A stretch of 64,000 nucleotides of DNA from Oxalobacteraceae bacterium (lineage in GTDB: Bacteria > Pseudomonadota > Gammaproteobacteria > Burkholderiales > Burkholderiaceae_D), in assembly GCA_010024875.1 (NCBI GenBank), contig RGFZ01000003.1:1-64000 (forward strand), in the 5' to 3' direction. Position 1 is the first letter of the stretch. The number at the start of each line of letters is the position of its first letter. The notes under the pieces are model-generated. The model had not been told where the DNA came from. It made no database searches and saw nothing but the letters and a program-made list of their open reading frames with translations. A program made the position numbers and the translations under genes. Shown here in pieces: positions 17,078 through 25,881 of this stretch.

Positions 17078-17481
17078 GGTCTAAATTTTATCATCCGCAA
17101 CCCCCCTTCACGCGGATGGCCGCCGACAAACAAGGGCGCATTTGGGAAAAAATGATGTCTAAAGAAGCAGCAGACCGAAGAAGCTGGAGATGCATGTCTC
17201 AGCACGGTGAGCAGTATCTGGATGCGGGGAGACTTTTGAGAGAAAAAAATGTCGAATTGGCACCAAAATGCCAACTTTTGCACCGACAAATAGGTTGTCA
17301 CTGAGCGTACGCTCTAGTATGTTACTTGAGAGTCACAATCCCCTCAGGCAACAGATAGGCCGTTACCCGCTTAGGGGGGGTCGCAGGAGCAGGGAAACGG
17401 AAATATTTCGGTCTTGCATTTGCTGCATTGCGGAAGCGGTGGATTGCCTTCACAATCAAGCGTCTTGAATGAGAGGTACTC
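17078..17481. other. Divergent intergenic region DUF2946-phaZ
   Basis: 404 nt without a supported gene. It holds a sigma-70-like promoter toward phaZ (17295-17323) whose spacer contains a 12-bp palindrome, and CTGCATTGCGG (17423-17433) near the phaZ start, one base away from a CTGC-N3-GCAG motif reported for PhaR-type regulators (recalled, unverified). On the minus strand TGATAAAAT lies close to the DUF2946 start. I looked for a cobalamin-riboswitch B12 box upstream of the receptor operon and saw none. Confidence 0.5.
17295..17323 (+). promoter_or_regulatory. Putative phaZ promoter with palindromic operator-like spacer
   Basis: TTGTCA (17295-17300, five of six consensus), a 17-nt spacer, and TATGTT (17318-17323). 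The spacer contains the perfect palindrome GAGCGTACGCTC (17303-17314). The start site would be near 17330, leaving a leader of about 150 nt. Confidence 0.4.
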
Positions 17482-18717
17482 ATGCTCTATCAATTGCACG
17501 AAATGAACCGAACCCTGCTGAGTCCCTTGGTTCAGTGGGCCGAGGCATCGTCCAAACTGTTCACCAATCCGGTCTCGCCCTTTGCGCATACGCCGTTCGC
17601 GCAGCGGATTGCCGCAGGCTATGAACTGATGTTCCGCCTCGGCAAGGAGTATGAAAAACCCGCTTTTGGTATCGTCTCGGTCGAAGTGAACGGGCATCAG
17701 GCTGCCGTGGTTGAGGAGGTGGTCCTCGAAAAACCCTTCTGCAAACTGCTTCACTTCCGTAAAGACAGCCGCGTGGCGGCTGTCACCAAAACCCAGCAGC
17801 CCAAGGTACTGCTGGTAGCGCCGCTGTCCGGCCATCATGCGACGCTGCTGCGGGACACCGTGCGCGAGCTGCTGCCGGACCATGATGTCTACATCACCGA
17901 CTGGACCGATGCCCGCATGGTGCCACTTGATCAGGGGCCTTTCCATCTGCATGACTATATTTACTACGTCCAGGAATTCATTCGTACGTTGAGTCCTGAT
18001 CTGCACGTCATCTCGGTTTGTCAGCCGACCGTGCCGGTACTCGCTGCGATCTCGCTGATGGCGAGCGCTGGTGAAAAACCGATGCCCAAGACCATGGTGA
18101 TGATGGGTGGACCGATTGATTCGCGCAATTCACCGACCCAGGTGAATGACCTGGCCATGAATAAGCCGCACACGTGGTTCGAGAATAACGTGATCTACAG
18201 CGTACCGCCGAATTACCCGGGCTATGGCCGACGCGTATACCCCGGCTTTTTGCAGCATGCCGGCTTCGTTGCGATGAATCCGCGTCGTCATGCCCAGAGC
18301 CACTGGGAGTTCTATCTTCATCTGCGCGAAGGCGACAATGAATCCGCCGAAGAGCACCGCAAGTTCTATGACGAATACAACGCGGTACTGGATATGCCGG
18401 CCGAGTACTACCTTGAGACCATCAAGACCGTGTTTCAAGACCATGCGCTGCCAATGGGCACCTGGGATGTCGAGGGCAAGCGTGTGCGTCCGCAAGACAT
18501 CAAGAATGTTGCGCTGTTCACAATCGAAGGTGAACTCGACGATATCTCCGGCTCGGGTCAGACCAGTGCGGCGCATGATCTGTGCTCTAACATCCCACCG
18601 GAGATGAAGCAGCACTACACCGCACCGAAATGCGGTCATTACGGCATCTTCTCAGGTCGCCGCTGGCGCGAGATGATCGCACCAAAGATCGGTGAGTTCA
18701 TCCGCGCGCACCGCTGA
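17482..18717 (+). CDS. phaZ: Intracellular polyhydroxyalkanoate depolymerase
   Basis: 411-residue intracellular PHB depolymerase of the PhaZ1 type, which mobilises granule PHB. The nucleophile is Cys180 in SVCQPT, in place of the lipase-box Ser, as in the Ralstonia enzyme. Asp in EGELDDISG and His in CGHYGIFSG complete the triad. The N-terminal MLYQLHEMNRTLLSPLVQWA is characteristic, and AGAGG lies 9 nt upstream of the ATG. It has its own terminator at 18741-18764. Confidence 0.95.
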   Translation: MLYQLHEMNRTLLSPLVQWAEASSKLFTNPVSPFAHTPFAQRIAAGYELMFRLGKEYEKPAFGIVSVEVNGHQAAVVEEVVLEKPFCKLLHFRKDSRVAAVTKTQQPKVLLVAPLSGHHATLLRDTVRELLPDHDVYITDWTDARMVPLDQGPFHLHDYIYYVQEFIRTLSPDLHVISVCQPTVPVLAAISLMASAGEKPMPKTMVMMGGPIDSRNSPTQVNDLAMNKPHTWFENNVIYSVPPNYPGYGRRVYPGFLQHAGFVAMNPRRHAQSHWEFYLHLREGDNESAEEHRKFYDEYNAVLDMPAEYYLETIKTVFQDHALPMGTWDVEGKRVRPQDIKNVALFTIEGELDDISGSGQTSAAHDLCSNIPPEMKQHYTAPKCGHYGIFSGRRWREMIAPKIGEFIRAHR

Positions 18718-18740
18718 CAATAAGGTAAGGACTTGAGGAC

Positions 18741-18764
18741 AGGCCGCCTGTGGGCGGCCTTTTT
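18741..18764 (+). terminator. Rho-independent terminator of phaZ
   Basis: Perfect 8-bp stem AGGCCGCC/GGCGGCCT (18741-18748 and 18753-18760) with the loop TGTG, followed by a short T-run to 18764. Confidence 0.9.
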
Positions 18765-18799
18765 CATGCGATGGTATCAAGCTCCGCAAATGCCGGATA

Positions 18800-19498
18800 A
18801 TGATGGCCATGACTGATCCGCGCCATTCCATCGCCGACCTTTTGGAAGATCTTCTGCCGCAGACGCAGTGCACGAAATGTGGCTATCCGTCATGCCGGCT
18901 TTATGCCGAAGCGATGGCCGACGGCAGCGCGAGCCACAACCAGTGCCCACCCGGTGGCGCCGAAGGCGTCGCCCGTCTTGCCGCAGCGCTGGGCAAAACC
19001 GTGATTCCGATCAATCCTTTCAATGGCGCGGAACGCGAGCGTCCTGTGGCCGTGATCGACGAGGCGGCTTGCATCGGCTGCACGCTGTGCATACAAGCCT
19101 GCCCGGTCGATGCTATTGCGGGCGCCGCAAAGCAGATGCACACCGTAATCCCTGAACTGTGCACGGGATGCGACCTGTGTGTTGCACCCTGCCCGGTCGA
19201 TTGCATCGCGATGCTGCCGGTCACCCCGGGCCAGACTGGGTGGGACGCATGGTCTCAAGCTCAGGCTGACGCGGCGCGCGAGCGATATCACGCGCGCACT
19301 GCGCGTCTCCAACGCGAAAAAGAAGAAAACGATGCACGACTGGCAGCCAAAGCTGCAGCAAAGCTGAACGAAGTCGAGAACACAGAGGCACTCAGCGATG
19401 CCGAGCGCGTCGAGAAAGAACGCAAGCGGGCCATCATTCAGGCAGCCTTGGAACGCGCACAGCTGCAGAAAGAAGCGATGTCAAAGAAAACATCATGA
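18800..19498 (+). CDS. rsxB: RsxB/RnfB-like iron-sulfur protein
   Basis: 232 residues. An N-terminal Fe-S domain ([22 protein letters not shown], then NQCPPGG) is followed by two [4Fe-4S] motifs, [14 protein letters not shown] (about residues 93-106) and [14 protein letters not shown] (about 123-136), and a charged helical C-terminus. It matches RnfB/RsxB but lacks the N-terminal membrane helix, and no other rnf genes are adjacent; it is probably a soluble electron carrier. Starts at 18800, 18803 and 18809 are possible, none with a strong ribosome site. Its stop overlaps the nth start by 4 nt. Confidence 0.88.
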   Translation: MMAMTDPRHSIADLLEDLLPQTQCTKCGYPSCRLYAEAMADGSASHNQCPPGGAEGVARLAAALGKTVIPINPFNGAERERPVAVIDEAACIGCTLCIQACPVDAIAGAAKQMHTVIPELCTGCDLCVAPCPVDCIAMLPVTPGQTGWDAWSQAQADAARERYHARTARLQREKEENDARLAAKAAAKLNEVENTEALSDAERVEKERKRAIIQAALERAQLQKEAMSKKTS

Positions 19499-20145
19499 AC
19501 CCAGAAAAGCGACGCCAGATATTCGAGCGGCTGAAGGCCGCTAACCCGCACCCGACCACTGAACTGGAATACACCACACCATTCGAGTTGCTGATTGCTG
19601 TGATTCTGTCTGCGCAAGCAACAGACGTATCGGTGAACAAGGCAACACGCAGACTCTACCCAATCGCAAATACACCGAGGCAAATCTATGCACTAGGCGT
19701 CGATGGCCTGATCCCCTATGTTCAAACGATCGGACTCTATCGCAACAAGGCGAAGAATGTGATCGAGACCTGTCGCATACTGCTCGAGCAGTACGACGGC
19801 GAAGTACCCCGCGATCGCGAATCACTGCAAGCACTACCCGGCGTCGGACGCAAGACAGCGAATGTAGTCCTTAATACTGCCTTTGGTGAGCCGGCCATGG
19901 CAGTCGACACGCATATCTTTCGGGTATCGAATCGTACTGGACTCGCCCCGGGAAAGAATGTCGATATCGTCGAGCAAAAACTGATGAAATTCGTACCTCC
20001 GGAATACTTGATGGATGCGCATCACTGGCTGATTCTTCAAGGCCGCTACACTTGTCTGGCACGTACACCACAATGCTGGAACTGCCTGATCGCTGATCTT
20101 TGCGAATACAAACAAAAAACACCCATGCCTGCGAAGGCAGTCTGA
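19495..20145 (+). CDS. nth: Endonuclease III
   Basis: 216-residue base-excision repair glycosylase/AP lyase for oxidised pyrimidines. The helix-hairpin-helix LPGVGRKTA with catalytic Lys120, Asp138 (VDTH) and the [4Fe-4S] ligands Cys187, Cys194, Cys197 and Cys203 all fall at E. coli Nth numbering. It overlaps the rsxB stop by 4 nt, so translation is probably coupled. The rsxB-nth pairing may supply electrons to the cluster, but this is inference from position only. Confidence 0.96.
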   Translation: MNPEKRRQIFERLKAANPHPTTELEYTTPFELLIAVILSAQATDVSVNKATRRLYPIANTPRQIYALGVDGLIPYVQTIGLYRNKAKNVIETCRILLEQYDGEVPRDRESLQALPGVGRKTANVVLNTAFGEPAMAVDTHIFRVSNRTGLAPGKNVDIVEQKLMKFVPPEYLMDAHHWLILQGRYTCLARTPQCWNCLIADLCEYKQKTPMPAKAV

Positions 20146-20178
20146 TAAAAGCATTCCGTGTTCAGATTGGAGTGATAC

Positions 20179-20610
20179 ATGTTTGCACCGAACAAAGAAG
20201 AAGTCCGCCGTTTTTTTTGCGACACCTGGCGCAAGGCTCGGTCGGGAGACTTGCTGACGCCCATGGAAGCGATCGCGCGCGACTGGATGCTGCAGCATCC
20301 GGAGTATGCGAGTGAACTGTCAGATCTTGACGCGGCATTATCAGCTGACTATGACGCTGCTTATGGCAAAGCCAATCCCTTTCTGCATCTGTCGATGCAC
20401 CTGTCGATCAGTGAGCAGATCTCGATTGATCAACCACCCGGCCTGCGCGATGCCTATCTGCGGCTAGCGGAACGCCTCGGCTCCAAGCATGAGGCGCACC
20501 ACGAGATTATGGAGTGCCTGGGCGAGATGCTCTGGACTTCACAAAGGAATAACTTGCCGCCAGATGGTGTCACGTACGTCGAATGTGTGAAGCGACGCGC
20601 ACATGGCTGA
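20179..20610 (+). CDS. DUF1841 family protein
   Basis: 143-residue soluble protein. The segments MFAPNKEEVRRFFCDTWRK, LTPMEAIARDWMLQHPEY and NPFLHLSMHLSISEQISIDQPPG are those I recall for DUF1841, a family of unknown function in beta- and gammaproteobacteria. It is 33 nt downstream of nth and probably in the same transcript, which ends at the terminator at 20626-20660. No function can be assigned. Confidence 0.85.
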   Translation: MFAPNKEEVRRFFCDTWRKARSGDLLTPMEAIARDWMLQHPEYASELSDLDAALSADYDAAYGKANPFLHLSMHLSISEQISIDQPPGLRDAYLRLAERLGSKHEAHHEIMECLGEMLWTSQRNNLPPDGVTYVECVKRRAHG

Positions 20611-20625
20611 GCCGCAGATCGGCAA

Positions 20626-20660
20626 CAAAAAAAAACCGCAGCCTACGCTGCGGTTTTTTT
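20626..20660. terminator. Bidirectional intrinsic terminator
   Basis: Stem ACCGCAGC/GCTGCGGT (20635-20642 and 20647-20654) with the loop CTAC, flanked by A9 on the left and T7 on the right, so it works in both directions. It separates the convergent DUF1841 and cytochrome genes. Confidence 0.92.
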
Positions 20661-20675
20661 CCGAGAACGTCGGAT

Positions 20676-21023
20676 TTATTTTCGCACCACCAGTGAGCCC
20701 GGCAGGCTGGACAGATAAGCAGCGATATCGGAGATGTCCTGCTTGGACAAAGGCTTGGCCATGCCGCCCATGATCGCATTGCCACGACCATTGGTTGCGT
20801 TGCCGCCGCGCTGATAGGCTTTTAGCGCATGCTCCAGGTAATCCGCATGCTGACCCGCAAGCTTGGGATAGCTAGGATCGATCGGAGAGTTGTAATCAGC
20901 GCCATGGCAGGATGCGCAGTTGTACTTCGCTGCGGCTGCTTTGCCGGCGTCAACGTTACCGGCAGCCGCATTCAGGGACACACCCGCGAGCAGGACAGCC
21001 AGCATTGCAATCATCTTATTCAT
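20676..21023 (-). CDS. Class I cytochrome c
   Basis: 115-residue periplasmic monoheme cytochrome: signal peptide MNKMIAMLAVLLAGVSLNAAA, heme site CASCH near residue 37, and an axial Met in the GGMAKPLS segment. It resembles one half of cytochrome c4/c553 proteins. It lies 10 nt downstream of a related cytochrome gene on the same strand, so the two form an operon. A respiratory electron-carrier role is likely; the partner oxidase is not in this window. Confidence 0.9.
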   Translation of the reverse strand: MNKMIAMLAVLLAGVSLNAAAGNVDAGKAAAAKYNCASCHGADYNSPIDPSYPKLAGQHADYLEHALKAYQRGGNATNGRGNAIMGGMAKPLSKQDISDIAAYLSSLPGSLVVRK

Positions 21024-21033
21024 TCGTAACCCC

Positions 21034-21354
21034 TTATTTCTGCTGCGCGTAATACGCGGCGATATCGGCGATATCTTGGTCGGACAGACCCTTGGCGATA
21101 CCCACCATCGACGGATGATTACGCTCGCCTTTTTTGTAAGCGTTCAGTGCGGAGGCGATGTATTTTTCCGACTGACCACCGAGCATGGGAACACGGTAGA
21201 CCTCAGGATAAGTCGCCTTGTAGCCAGCGATCCCATGGCAGCCTATGCACATTGCCACCTTGTTTTTGGCAGCATTCGCATCACCCGCAGCATCTGCGGC
21301 GGCAGACAACTGGGTCATACTCGCCAGCGCGAGAAGAACAAAAAGTTTTTTCAT
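21034..21354 (-). CDS. Class I cytochrome c (c553-like)
   Basis: 106-residue periplasmic monoheme cytochrome: signal peptide MKKLFVLLALASMTQLSAAA, heme site CIGCH near residue 36, and axial Met in HPSMVGIAKGLS. It shares its organisation with the following cytochrome, and the pair probably arose by tandem duplication (inference). It is divergent from the MoxR gene across a 255-nt region in which I see no strong regulatory element. Confidence 0.9.
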   Translation of the reverse strand: MKKLFVLLALASMTQLSAAADAAGDANAAKNKVAMCIGCHGIAGYKATYPEVYRVPMLGGQSEKYIASALNAYKKGERNHPSMVGIAKGLSDQDIADIAAYYAQQK

Positions 21355-21609
21355 GATTTCAGGATAGTTTGATTCGAAATCTGGGTGGCGGCTTGGGGGT
21401 TATTACCGATGAAACGAGGCTATGATTAGCCCGCCCGCGCGAAAAAGCGCCTAATAATAACCGATTCGTATTTCATCGTCTATTTCCGATGGAATTCACA
21501 GGCAAAATATCTGTTATGACGAGATGTTTCTGGCGCTCACCCTCAGCAAGCTAATTTATACTGCGGCTTATTTTCTCTGACCAAGCAGTACAACCCGACT
21601 CCTATCACC

Positions 21610-22464
21610 ATGACCACCTCCAAGCGATTCGAAGGTTCCGAGAATTACGTCGCCACCCATGATCTGAAATTGGCCGTGAATGCGGCGCTGACACTGCAGC
21701 GACCACTGCTGATCAAGGGCGAGCCTGGCACCGGCAAGACCATGCTAGCGGAGGAAGTCGCTGCAGCCTTGGGGATGCCACTTTTGCAATGGCATATCAA
21801 ATCCACCACGAAGGCGCAGCAAGGTCTTTACGAATACGACGCTGTATCACGCCTACGTGACTCCCAGCTGGGTGACGAGCGCGTCAGGGATATCCAGAAC
21901 TACATTATTCGGGGTGTGCTGTGGCAGGCTTTCGCCTCGGAAGAGCCCGTGGTGCTACTGATTGACGAGATTGACAAGGCGGACATCGAATTCCCGAACG
22001 ATTTGCTGCGCGAACTCGACCGCATGGAATTCTATGTCTACGAGACGCGAGAGATGGTGCGCACGAAGCATCGACCGCTCGTGATCATCACGTCCAATAA
22101 TGAAAAAGAACTGCCTGATGCTTTCCTGCGTCGATGCTTCTTTCATTACATAAAATTTCCGGACAAAGACACGATGCAGGACATCGTGAATGTACATTTC
22201 CCGGACATTAAAAAATCCCTGCTGTCACAGGCGCTTCAAACCTTTTTTGAGGTGCGCGATATTCCTGGCCTGAAGAAAAAGCCATCGACCTCCGAATTGC
22301 TCGACTGGCTCAAACTGCTGCTGGCGGAAGATATTCCTCCGGAAGCCTTGCACAGCCAGGATCAGAAGGCGATTGTTCCGCCACTGCATGGCGCGCTGCT
22401 GAAGAATGAACAGGATGTACATTTATTCGAGCGACTGGTCTTCATGTCACGCAATAATCGTTGA
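21610..22464 (+). CDS. MoxR-family AAA ATPase
   Basis: 284 residues. Walker A GEPGTGKT (37-44), Walker B VLLIDEIDKAD (115-125) and a sensor region SNNEKELPDAFLRRC are all present. MoxR ATPases remodel or chaperone a partner complex, usually with a VWA-domain protein. The downstream gene encodes exactly such a VWA protein, 25 nt away, so the two act together. The client protein is unknown. Confidence 0.9.
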   Translation: MTTSKRFEGSENYVATHDLKLAVNAALTLQRPLLIKGEPGTGKTMLAEEVAAALGMPLLQWHIKSTTKAQQGLYEYDAVSRLRDSQLGDERVRDIQNYIIRGVLWQAFASEEPVVLLIDEIDKADIEFPNDLLRELDRMEFYVYETREMVRTKHRPLVIITSNNEKELPDAFLRRCFFHYIKFPDKDTMQDIVNVHFPDIKKSLLSQALQTFFEVRDIPGLKKKPSTSELLDWLKLLLAEDIPPEALHSQDQKAIVPPLHGALLKNEQDVHLFERLVFMSRNNR

Positions 22465-22489
22465 TCACAGGCTTGAATCAACTGCCATC

Positions 22490-23659
22490 ATGCTGATCGA
22501 CTTCTTTTTCACGCTCAAAGATGCGAAAGTTCCTGTCTCGATCAAGGAATTTCTCATCTTGCTCGAGGCGCTGGACAAGCAAGTTATCGAGCCATCGCTG
22601 GATGACTTTTATTTTCTATCGCGTACCACGTTGGTAAAGGACGAAGCCAACTTCGACAAATTCGATAAAGCCTTTGGCGCCTATTTTCATGGCGTGGCTA
22701 CGCTGTTCGAGAAAAATCCCGAGATACCGCTCGACTGGCTGATGAAGCGGTTGCAGCGAGAACTGACACCTGAACAGAAGGCTGCGATAGAAAAATTCGG
22801 CTATGACAAGCTGATGGATCGCCTCAAGGAACTTCTGGAAGAACAAAAGGGCCGCCACGAGGGTGGCAACAAGTGGATAGGCACAGGCGGCACCTCGCCG
22901 TTCGGCAATAGCGGACAAAATCCGGAAGGCGTGCGTATCGGTGGTGAGGGCGGCAACCGCAGCGCAGTCAAAGTCTGGGATCAGCGCGCTTACCGCGACT
23001 ATGACAGCGAACGCGAACTCGGCACCCGCAACATCAAAGTCGCGCTGCGACGGCTGCGCAAATTTGCACGCGAAGGCGCCGACGAGGAACTCGCGCTGGA
23101 CGACACGATACGCGCCACCGCCAACAATGCGGGCTGGCTCGATTTGAAGATGCAGCCCGAACGCAAGAACAAAGTAAAAGTACTCATGCTGATGGATGTC
23201 GGCGGCAGCATGGATGACCATATCGCCCGTGTCGAAGAATTATTCTCCGCTGCGAAGACCGAATTCAAGAATATGGAGTTCTTCTACTTCCACAACTGCG
23301 TGTACGAGACGCTGTGGAAGAACAACCGTCGTCGTCACGCGGAACGCTTCGCCACCTGGGAGGTTATCCGCAAGTATCCGCCCGATACCAAGCTGATTTT
23401 CGTCGGCGACGCGACCATGAGTCCCTACGAGGTGGTGCAGCCTGGTGGCTCGGTTGAGTATCACAACGAAGAGGCTGGCGCAGTCTGGCTGCAGCGCTTC
23501 GTGCACCAATTTCCAAAATTCGTCTGGCTGAATCCCGAACCAGAAGGTCTGTGGCAGTACCGGCAGTCGATCGCAATCATCAAACAATTGATGGGCAACC
23601 GCATGTATCCAGTCACGATGGAAGGATTAGAACGGGCGATGCAGATGCTATCCAAGTGA
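22490..23659 (+). CDS. VWA-domain protein, CoxE-like MoxR partner
   Basis: 389 residues; partner of the upstream MoxR ATPase. An N-terminal helical region is followed by a Gly-rich stretch (about 120-160) and a von Willebrand A domain whose metal site reads DVGGSM (236-241) in place of the usual DxSxS. This variant is, as far as I recall, normal for this CoxE-like group. The ATG at 22490 is preferred over 22406, which would overlap the moxR gene by 59 nt. Target unknown. Confidence 0.87.
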   Translation: MLIDFFFTLKDAKVPVSIKEFLILLEALDKQVIEPSLDDFYFLSRTTLVKDEANFDKFDKAFGAYFHGVATLFEKNPEIPLDWLMKRLQRELTPEQKAAIEKFGYDKLMDRLKELLEEQKGRHEGGNKWIGTGGTSPFGNSGQNPEGVRIGGEGGNRSAVKVWDQRAYRDYDSERELGTRNIKVALRRLRKFAREGADEELALDDTIRATANNAGWLDLKMQPERKNKVKVLMLMDVGGSMDDHIARVEELFSAAKTEFKNMEFFYFHNCVYETLWKNNRRRHAERFATWEVIRKYPPDTKLIFVGDATMSPYEVVQPGGSVEYHNEEAGAVWLQRFVHQFPKFVWLNPEPEGLWQYRQSIAIIKQLMGNRMYPVTMEGLERAMQMLSK

Positions 23660-23775
23660 ATCTCGGCGATTGCATTTCCAGTGACAACTGCCGCCTGGCT
23701 GGAAAAATTCATTAGAATTCCCAGAATTTTGTCCCACCGGGACATCCCTATCCTCTCTTACCCAGGCTCTCACGC

Positions 23776-25767
23776 ATGGCAAGCAAAAAATCAGACTACA
23801 GCGAATCATCCATACGCGTCCTCAAGGGACTCGAACCGGTCAAACAGCGCCCGGGCATGTATACCCGGACCGAAAATCCGCTCCACATCATCCAGGAAGT
23901 CATCGATAACGCATCCGACGAGGCGCTCGGCGGCTTTGGCAAGAACATCATCGTTACACTCCACAAGGATGGCAGCGTCAGCGTCGAGGATGATGGCCGC
24001 GGCATTCCGGTCGGCCTGCATCCGGAAGAAAAGGTACCCACGGTAGAAATCGTCTTCACCCGTCTGCATGCCGGCGGCAAGTTTGACAAGGGCTCGGGCG
24101 GCGCCTATGCATTCTCGGGTGGTCTGCATGGCGTCGGTGTCTCCGTCACCAATGCGCTGTCGTCGAAGCTTGAAATCACGGTGTGGCGCAAAGATGAAAA
24201 AGGTCAGGGCGTGCACACCATTGCCTTCTCAGGCGGTGACGTGACATCGAAACTCAAGTCACGCGCCGCCGGCAAAGAAGACAAGAGATCCGGCACCCGC
24301 GTGACCGTTTGGCCCGATGCGAAGTATTTCGATTCTGCCGTGATTCCGGTCAGCGAGCTGCAGCGTCTGCTGCGTTCCAAGGCCGTGCTGCTGCCTGGCG
24401 TAAAAGTGACATTCATCCAGGAAAAATCCGGAGACACGCAAAGCTGGTTGTACGAGCAAGGTCTGCGCGGCTACCTGAATGAGGCACTGGCGCAGGGCGG
24501 TAGCGGCGCAACGCTGATTCCCCTATTCGAAGGGGAGCAATACGCCGGCGCCGATGCCGAAGGTTTTGCGGAAGGCGAAGGCGCAGCCTGGGTCGTCGCA
24601 TGGACCGAAGATGGCGCGATCGTCCGTGAATCCTATGTGAACCTGATTCCTACGCCTGCTGGCGGCACGCATGAGTCCGGTCTGCGTGAAGGTCTGTTTG
24701 GCGCCGTGAAAAATTTCGTCGAGATGCATTCGCTGTTACCCAAAGGCGTGAAACTGCTGCCAGAGGATGTCTTCGCACGCGCATCCTTCGTCCTGTCGGC
24801 CAAGGTGCTGGATCCGCAATTTCAGGGGCAAATCAAGGAGCGACTGAACTCTCGCGATGCTGTGCGGCTGGTAGGTGGTTTTTCGCGTACCGCGCTCGAG
24901 CTCTGGCTAAATCAGCATGTGGACTATGGCAAAAAGCTGGCGGAACTGGTGATCCGTCAGGCGCAAAGTCGCCTGCGTTCCGCGCAAAAGGTCGAGAAGA
25001 AAAAATCTTCCGGTGTCGCTGTCCTGCCCGGCAAGCTTACCGATTGTGAATCCAGCGACATCACGCGCAATGAGATCTTCCTGGTCGAGGGCGATTCTGC
25101 GGGCGGCTCCGCCAAGATGGGCCGCGACAAGGAATTTCAGGCCATCTTGCCGCTGCGCGGCAAGGTGCTGAACGCATGGGAAACCGAACGCGATCGCCTG
25201 TTTGCCAATAATGAGATTCATGACATCGCTGTCGCGATCGGTGTCGACCCGCATGGCAAGAACGATAATCCTGATCTGTCCGGGCTGCGCTATGGCCGCG
25301 TCTGTATCCTTTCGGATGCAGATGTCGATGGCTCGCATATTCAGGTGCTACTGCTGACGCTGTTCTTCCGTCACTTCCCGAAACTGATTGAGCGCGGCCA
25401 CATCCATGTCGCGCGACCGCCGCTGTTCCGTGTCGATGCGCCCGCGCGCGGCAAGAAGCCCGCGCAGAAAATCTATGCACTCGACAGCGGCGAGCTGGAA
25501 GCGATTGAGGACAAGCTGCGCAAGGACGGCGTGAAAGAAGGCGCTTGGAGCATCGCCCGTTTCAAGGGTCTAGGCGAAATGAGCGCCGAGCAGCTATGGG
25601 AGACCACAATGAATCCTGATACGCGACGTTTGCTGCCGGTGGCATTTGGCGATCTCGGTGTGAAAGCCTCCGAAGAACGATTCACCATGCTGATGGGTAA
25701 AGGCGAAGCCGCTGCGCGGCGCGCGTGGCTGGAAGAGCACGGGAATGAGGTTGAGGCTGATATTTAA
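23776..25767 (+). CDS. parE: DNA topoisomerase IV subunit B
   Basis: 663 residues, the ATPase subunit of topoisomerase IV, which decatenates daughter chromosomes. The GHKL ATPase starts KGLEPVKQRPGMYTRTENPLHIIQEVIDNASDEA. TOPRIM motifs are EGDSAGGSAKMGRD and DADVDGSHIQ. The short length without the GyrB insertion separates it from gyrase. parC follows 114 nt downstream on the same strand. Confidence 0.95.
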   Translation: MASKKSDYSESSIRVLKGLEPVKQRPGMYTRTENPLHIIQEVIDNASDEALGGFGKNIIVTLHKDGSVSVEDDGRGIPVGLHPEEKVPTVEIVFTRLHAGGKFDKGSGGAYAFSGGLHGVGVSVTNALSSKLEITVWRKDEKGQGVHTIAFSGGDVTSKLKSRAAGKEDKRSGTRVTVWPDAKYFDSAVIPVSELQRLLRSKAVLLPGVKVTFIQEKSGDTQSWLYEQGLRGYLNEALAQGGSGATLIPLFEGEQYAGADAEGFAEGEGAAWVVAWTEDGAIVRESYVNLIPTPAGGTHESGLREGLFGAVKNFVEMHSLLPKGVKLLPEDVFARASFVLSAKVLDPQFQGQIKERLNSRDAVRLVGGFSRTALELWLNQHVDYGKKLAELVIRQAQSRLRSAQKVEKKKSSGVAVLPGKLTDCESSDITRNEIFLVEGDSAGGSAKMGRDKEFQAILPLRGKVLNAWETERDRLFANNEIHDIAVAIGVDPHGKNDNPDLSGLRYGRVCILSDADVDGSHIQVLLLTLFFRHFPKLIERGHIHVARPPLFRVDAPARGKKPAQKIYALDSGELEAIEDKLRKDGVKEGAWSIARFKGLGEMSAEQLWETTMNPDTRRLLPVAFGDLGVKASEERFTMLMGKGEAAARRAWLEEHGNEVEADI

Positions 25768-25798
25768 GACGATTGAAAAGCCGTTCTCACCTAACGCT

Positions 25799-25825
25799 GT
25801 CATCCCGGCGCAGGCCGGGATTCAC
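25799..25825 (+). repeat. REP-like intergenic palindrome between parE and parC
   Basis: GTCATCCCGGCGCAGGCCGG and its tail: TCCCGGC (25803-25809) pairs with GCCGGGA (25814-25820) around GCAG. It has the GTCATCC...GGATTC form of a repetitive extragenic element and resembles the copies upstream of purC (54955-55053). Confidence 0.6.
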
Positions 25826-25881
25826 TGACTTTCGCACGACGTGACTTTCGTAAAAAACGAACATCCTTTGACTAAACACAG

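Noticed and set aside
17078-17300. Possible cobalamin riboswitch ahead of the receptor operon
   Set aside because: No B12-box-like sequence was found.
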